DNA of 9,619 bases from Spartobacteria bacterium (GTDB taxonomy: Bacteria; Verrucomicrobiota; Verrucomicrobiia; Chthoniobacterales; UBA10450): contig DMCG01000171.1 in assembly GCA_003445855.1 (NCBI GenBank), forward strand, positions 6,368-15,986, given 5' to 3'. Both the position numbers and the translations under genes were made by a program. Position 1 is the first letter of the stretch. Each line of letters begins with the position of its first letter. The notes beneath the pieces were generated by a model. That model did no database searches. It was not told where the DNA came from and saw only the letters and a list, made by a program, of their open reading frames with translations. Of the stretch, positions 7,362 through 9,619 are shown piece after piece.

Positions 7362-7625
7362 CTACGGCATGGAGGCGGCCGGGGTCGCGGCGGCGGGTTG
7401 GTTCGTCCGCTCTTCCTTCACGTGCAAAAAGACAAAGAAAAAACCGCCGGCGCATGCAACGATGAGAAAGAAAAGGAAAAGAAAGCCGAAGATCCGGATA
7501 GTTCGATAATGCGCGGCAGCTTGTTTCCAGGCCGTGCGTTTCTGCATCAGCTCCAGTTCGAGCAGGCGCGCAAGTTTCTCCGCATCGTTCTCGTTTACGT
7601 TGGTCGTGGCGGTCGTCTCGGGCAT
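7362..7625 (-). CDS. Small single-span membrane protein, function unknown
   Basis: An 87-residue protein read from ATG 7625; an in-frame TTG at 7652 would add nine residues and is less likely. Residues 13-44 are charged and probably helical (KLARLLELELMQKR, then KQAAAHYRTIR). A long hydrophobic segment FGFLFLFFLIVACAGGFFFVFL (46-67) follows, and the tail is short, hydrophilic and Ala/Pro-rich. This gives one transmembrane helix; by the positive-inside rule the basic N-terminal side would face the cytoplasm. I recognise no family. It converges on the dehydrogenase gene with only 12 bp between stop codons, and diverges from the CPBP protease gene with 52 bp between starts. No Shine-Dalgarno is visible. 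The opposite strand is also partly open, but only this strand gives a coherent membrane protein. Confidence 0.68.
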   Translation of the reverse strand: MPETTATTNVNENDAEKLARLLELELMQKRTAWKQAAAHYRTIRIFGFLFLFFLIVACAGGFFFVFLHVKEERTNQPAAATPAASMP

Positions 7626-7630
7626 GATTG

Positions 7631-7645
7631 AAAAAGCAGCTTTTT
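7631..7645. promoter_or_regulatory. AT-rich palindrome between divergent genes
   Basis: AAAAAGC (7631-7637), A, GCTTTTT (7639-7645) is a perfect 7-bp inverted repeat around one base. It lies 5 bp from the start of the small membrane protein and 32 bp from the protease start, inside the 52-bp region that must serve both genes. It may be an operator or an A/T-tract promoter element. As a terminator it would make no sense for either gene. Confidence 0.25.
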
Positions 7646-7677
7646 TAAACAAGAGCTGGAATTATTCTGCAAATCCT

Positions 7678-8352
7678 ATGCCGGAGAGACGGAAATTAGC
7701 GGCCTACACGCTGCCGATGGTGACGTTCCTTGCTTTGCTCGCGCTCAATAGCGCGCTAAAGAAGATCGACAATCTCTTTTGGCTCAGCTCGGCCGAATAT
7801 TGGCTCTATCCAACGCAGGCGATTTTGTGCGGTGGTTTGCTGATTTGGTTTCACCACGAATATGATTTTGACCGGTTGCGCCGTCCATTCTTTGCCGGCT
7901 TCGTCGCGGTAGTTGTCTTCCTCGTTTGGATCTCGCCGCAGGCATTTCTTGGATTTTCACCGCGGACTTTAGGTTTCAATCCCGACATTTTTGCCAGGCA
8001 ATCGCCGCTTTACTGGCTCACAATCATTTTCCGATTTCTCCGCCTTGTTGTCGTTGTTCCGTTTATCGAAGAAATTTTTTGGCGCGGGTTTCTGCTCCGG
8101 TTTCTTGTCGATGAGAATTTCGGGCGCGTGCGTTTCGGGACGTTCTCATGGCTTTCTTTCGCAGTCGTAACGCTCGGTTTCGGCTTCTCCCATTCGGCGG
8201 CGGATTGGCCGGCCTCGCTGCTGACCGGCGTACTTTATAACGGCGTCGCTTATCGAACGAAGAGCCTCTCTTCCTGTATATTGACGCATGCTGTCACGAA
8301 TCTGCTCCTCGGTCTCTGGATCATGAAAACGAAGCAGTGGGGATTCTGGTGA
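7678..8352 (+). CDS. CPBP-family intramembrane protease, resembling the exosortase-associated CAAX-protease-related type
   Basis: A 224-residue polytopic membrane protein with several hydrophobic segments (about 10-25, 43-58, 70-86, 112-130, 157-170, 180-190, 203-215). It carries the three motifs of the CPBP (Abi/Rce1-like) glutamic proteases: EEIFWR (Glu131-Glu132...Arg136), FGFSH (Phe168...His172) and HAVTN (His204...Asn208). The C-terminus, from YRTKSLSSCILTHAVTNLLL to QWGFW, closely resembles my recollection of the 'CAAX prenyl protease-related' family (TIGR03008) found with exosortase/PEP-CTERM systems. Its substrate is unknown. The start ATG 7678 was preferred because the reading frame upstream, back to 7534, is antisense to the small membrane protein and reads as low-complexity Ser/Arg. 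ATG 7624 is a second alternative, but it would run into the neighbouring gene's start. No Shine-Dalgarno is obvious. Confidence 0.85.
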   Translation: MPERRKLAAYTLPMVTFLALLALNSALKKIDNLFWLSSAEYWLYPTQAILCGGLLIWFHHEYDFDRLRRPFFAGFVAVVVFLVWISPQAFLGFSPRTLGFNPDIFARQSPLYWLTIIFRFLRLVVVVPFIEEIFWRGFLLRFLVDENFGRVRFGTFSWLSFAVVTLGFGFSHSAADWPASLLTGVLYNGVAYRTKSLSSCILTHAVTNLLLGLWIMKTKQWGFW

Positions 8353-8397
8353 TCCCATTCCAAACTGGGCATCCCGCGTGCTCTCAAAAGTGTCAAG

Positions 8398-8553
8398 ATG
8401 CATGCCACTTTTTTTCAAAAGGTCATTCTCTGCGCGATTGCGGGATTCCTCGCCGCCTCTGTTTTACAATGGGCGAAGGTCTTTGTCGAAGGGGCTGACG
8501 ATGCCCTGAACAAAGGCTATAAGCATCGTGCGGTTATCGATCTGAACCATTAA
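8398..8553 (+). CDS. Small 51-residue ORF with one hydrophobic segment
   Basis: ATG 8398 to TAA 8551-8553 encodes 51 residues: a short start with one Lys, a hydrophobic stretch VILCAIAGFLAASVLQWA (about 9-26), and a charged tail ending AVIDLNH. It could be a single-span membrane peptide or a small exported protein. It starts 45 nt after the protease stop and ends 56 nt before nadE on the same strand, so it may be part of either transcript. There is no strong Shine-Dalgarno, and the start codon lies in the loop of a weak inverted repeat (8386-8412). I recognise no family. It is supported by its hydrophobic pattern and by filling an otherwise empty gap, not by homology. Confidence 0.5.
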   Translation: MHATFFQKVILCAIAGFLAASVLQWAKVFVEGADDALNKGYKHRAVIDLNH

Positions 8554-8556
8554 TCC

Positions 8557-8568
8557 GAGGAAAAGAGG
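8557..8568 (+). other. Purine-rich tract in the nadE leader
   Basis: GAGGAAAAGAGG reads like a strong Shine-Dalgarno but stands 41 nt before the nadE ATG, and no in-frame start follows at normal spacing: TTG 8577 runs into TAA within six codons. A tandem TTGCTGG (8570-8576 and 8577-8583) follows it directly. TGCGC (8585-8589) and GCGCA (8603-8607) could pair and bring the tract closer to the start. The role is unknown. Confidence 0.2.
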
Positions 8569-8609
8569 ATTGCTGGTTGCTGGCTTGCGCATAACCTGCG
8601 TAGCGCAGC

Positions 8610-9619
8610 ATGAAGATTGGCTTTGCTCAGCTCAACCTGACCGTCGGAGATTTGAGCGGCAATTTTGAGAAAATCGCTGGCGCCTACGAACGCCTCGCCG
8701 CGGCCGGCGCGGAGCTGGTTCTGACACCGGAGCTGGCGATCACCGGATACCCGCCGCAGGACCTTGTTTTCAAATCGCGCTTCGTTCCGGAGAACCTTGA
8801 GATTCTCAAACGGCTTCATGCTCGCGTGGGTGCGGCGGCCATGCTCGTCGGTTTCGTCGATCGGAACGAAGGACGCGGCAAACCATTTCACAACGCCGCC
8901 GCATTGCTTGAATCGGGTAAACCGATGCGCAAGACCCACAAGTCGCTCTTACCTACTTACGATGTTTTCGATGAAGATCGTTATTTCGAACCTGCACGCC
9001 GGGTCGAGCCATTTGACCTGCATGGTCAAAAACTCGGCGTCACTATTTGTGAAGATATCTGGACAGAACATTATCTGCCGCGGCCATTTTACGACGTCGA
9101 ACCGGTCCGTGGTTTGATTGATCAGGGTGCCGATATCATCGTCAACCTGAGCGCGTCGCCGTTTAGTTTGCACAAGCCGGCGGTTCGACATGAAATGGTC
9201 GGGGCCCTGGCCCGTGCTTATCAACGCCCCATCTGCTATTGCAACGCGGTCGGTGGCAATGACCAGCTCGTCTTCGATGGGAATTCCATCGCCGTGAATG
9301 CGGCGGGCGAGTTAATCGCTCAGTTGCCCAGTTTTTGTGAAAATGAAGCGATTGTCGACACAGACCAAACTCGTGTAATCGAATTTCGCGAGAGCAAAAC
9401 GCCGGTGGACCTTTTTGGCGCGCTCTCATTGGGTGTGCGCGATTACTTGCGAAAATGTAATTTCAAGTCCGCCGTGCTCGGGTTGAGCGGCGGCATCGAT
9501 TCGGCAGTCGTCGCCACCATCGCTGTTGATGCGCTTGGAGCGGAAAACGTGGTCAGCGTTTCCATGCCAAGCCAGTATTCCTCGCGGGGCAGCATCGACG
9601 ACGCACGCGCTCTCGCCCG
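8610..9619 (+). CDS. nadE: Glutamine-dependent NAD+ synthetase, N-terminal 336 residues
   Basis: The 5' part of NadE, which amidates nicotinic acid adenine dinucleotide to NAD+ with ATP and glutamine-derived ammonia in the cytoplasm. Residues 1-260 are the nitrilase-type glutaminase domain with its catalytic triad: Glu41 (TPELAITGYPP), Lys111 (KTHKSLLPTY) and Cys147 (GVTICEDIW). DGNSIAVNAAGELIAQL (223-239) is typical of the family. The synthetase domain begins near 265 (TPVDLFGALSLGVRDYL) with the PP-loop SGGIDSAV (293-300) for ATP binding. The frame is still open at the window end; bacterial enzymes of this architecture are usually about 540-570 residues, so roughly 200 or more are missing. 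Start ATG 8610 gives the standard MKIGFAQLN opening. The glutaminase domain shows that the cell can use glutamine rather than free ammonia for this step. Confidence 0.96.
   Translation, partial: MKIGFAQLNLTVGDLSGNFEKIAGAYERLAAAGAELVLTPELAITGYPPQDLVFKSRFVPENLEILKRLHARVGAAAMLVGFVDRNEGRGKPFHNAAALLESGKPMRKTHKSLLPTYDVFDEDRYFEPARRVEPFDLHGQKLGVTICEDIWTEHYLPRPFYDVEPVRGLIDQGADIIVNLSASPFSLHKPAVRHEMVGALARAYQRPICYCNAVGGNDQLVFDGNSIAVNAAGELIAQLPSFCENEAIVDTDQTRVIEFRESKTPVDLFGALSLGVRDYLRKCNFKSAVLGLSGGIDSAVVATIAVDALGAENVVSVSMPSQYSSRGSIDDARALA

Noticed and set aside
7534..7677. N-terminal extension of the CPBP protease back to ATG 7534
   Set aside because: The added residues are low-complexity Ser/Arg/Phe text antisense to the small membrane protein, and the family N-terminus fits ATG 7678.
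1..9619. A hidden defence, toxin-antitoxin, mobile or CRISPR system
   Set aside because: No nuclease, transposase, integrase, reverse transcriptase, Cas or toxin motif was found on either strand, and gene content is metabolic or envelope-related. The protease is CPBP-type, which in some contexts is linked to immunity, but nothing here supports that.

Overview
The window looks like ordinary chromosomal DNA from a Gram-negative-type bacterium of moderately high GC content. The mix of genes fits a soil or freshwater member of the Verrucomicrobiota (a Chthoniobacterales-like lineage), with Acidobacteriota as the main alternative. That mix is a giant Asp-box propeller protein of the VPS10/sortilin type, a FabI reductase, a secreted GSDH-type dehydrogenase, and a CPBP protease resembling the exosortase-associated kind. 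The assignment is by protein resemblance only. No rRNA, tRNA, CRISPR, transposase or phage gene was seen, and base composition and codon use look even throughout.

Layout. From base 1 to 2753 a single long reading frame runs on the minus strand and leaves the window at its 3' end (917 codons visible). It encodes an exported multi-blade beta-propeller. It diverges across 67 bp from fabI (2821-3597, +), which is followed and probably overlapped by a glcD-like FAD-linked oxidase (about 3563-5005, +). After a 146-bp gap come two plus-strand genes only 8 bp apart: an exported protein with a putative double-psi beta-barrel (5152-6012) and an exported GSDH/sorbosone-dehydrogenase-type propeller (6021-7349). 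A small single-span membrane protein on the minus strand (7362-7625) converges on the dehydrogenase gene and diverges from a CPBP intramembrane protease (7678-8352, +). A 51-codon membrane-segment ORF (8398-8553, +) and the 5' part of glutamine-dependent NAD+ synthetase nadE (8610 to the window end, +) close the window.

How they fit together. fabI (fatty-acid elongation) and nadE (NAD+ synthesis) are housekeeping genes. The glcD-like enzyme would feed electrons from a 2-hydroxy acid into metabolism, but the glcE and glcF partners are not beside it. The 5152/6021 pair is the clearest functional unit: two exported proteins in a tight gene pair, suggesting a shared periplasmic or surface job on carbohydrate. 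The CPBP protease resembles the type usually found with exosortase/PEP-CTERM sorting, although no exosortase lies in this window. I see no convincing new defence or mobile system. The items most worth a second look are the exported barrel/dehydrogenase pair, the CPBP protease with its divergent small membrane protein, the unannotated 51-aa ORF, and the short palindromes in the two divergent intergenic regions.
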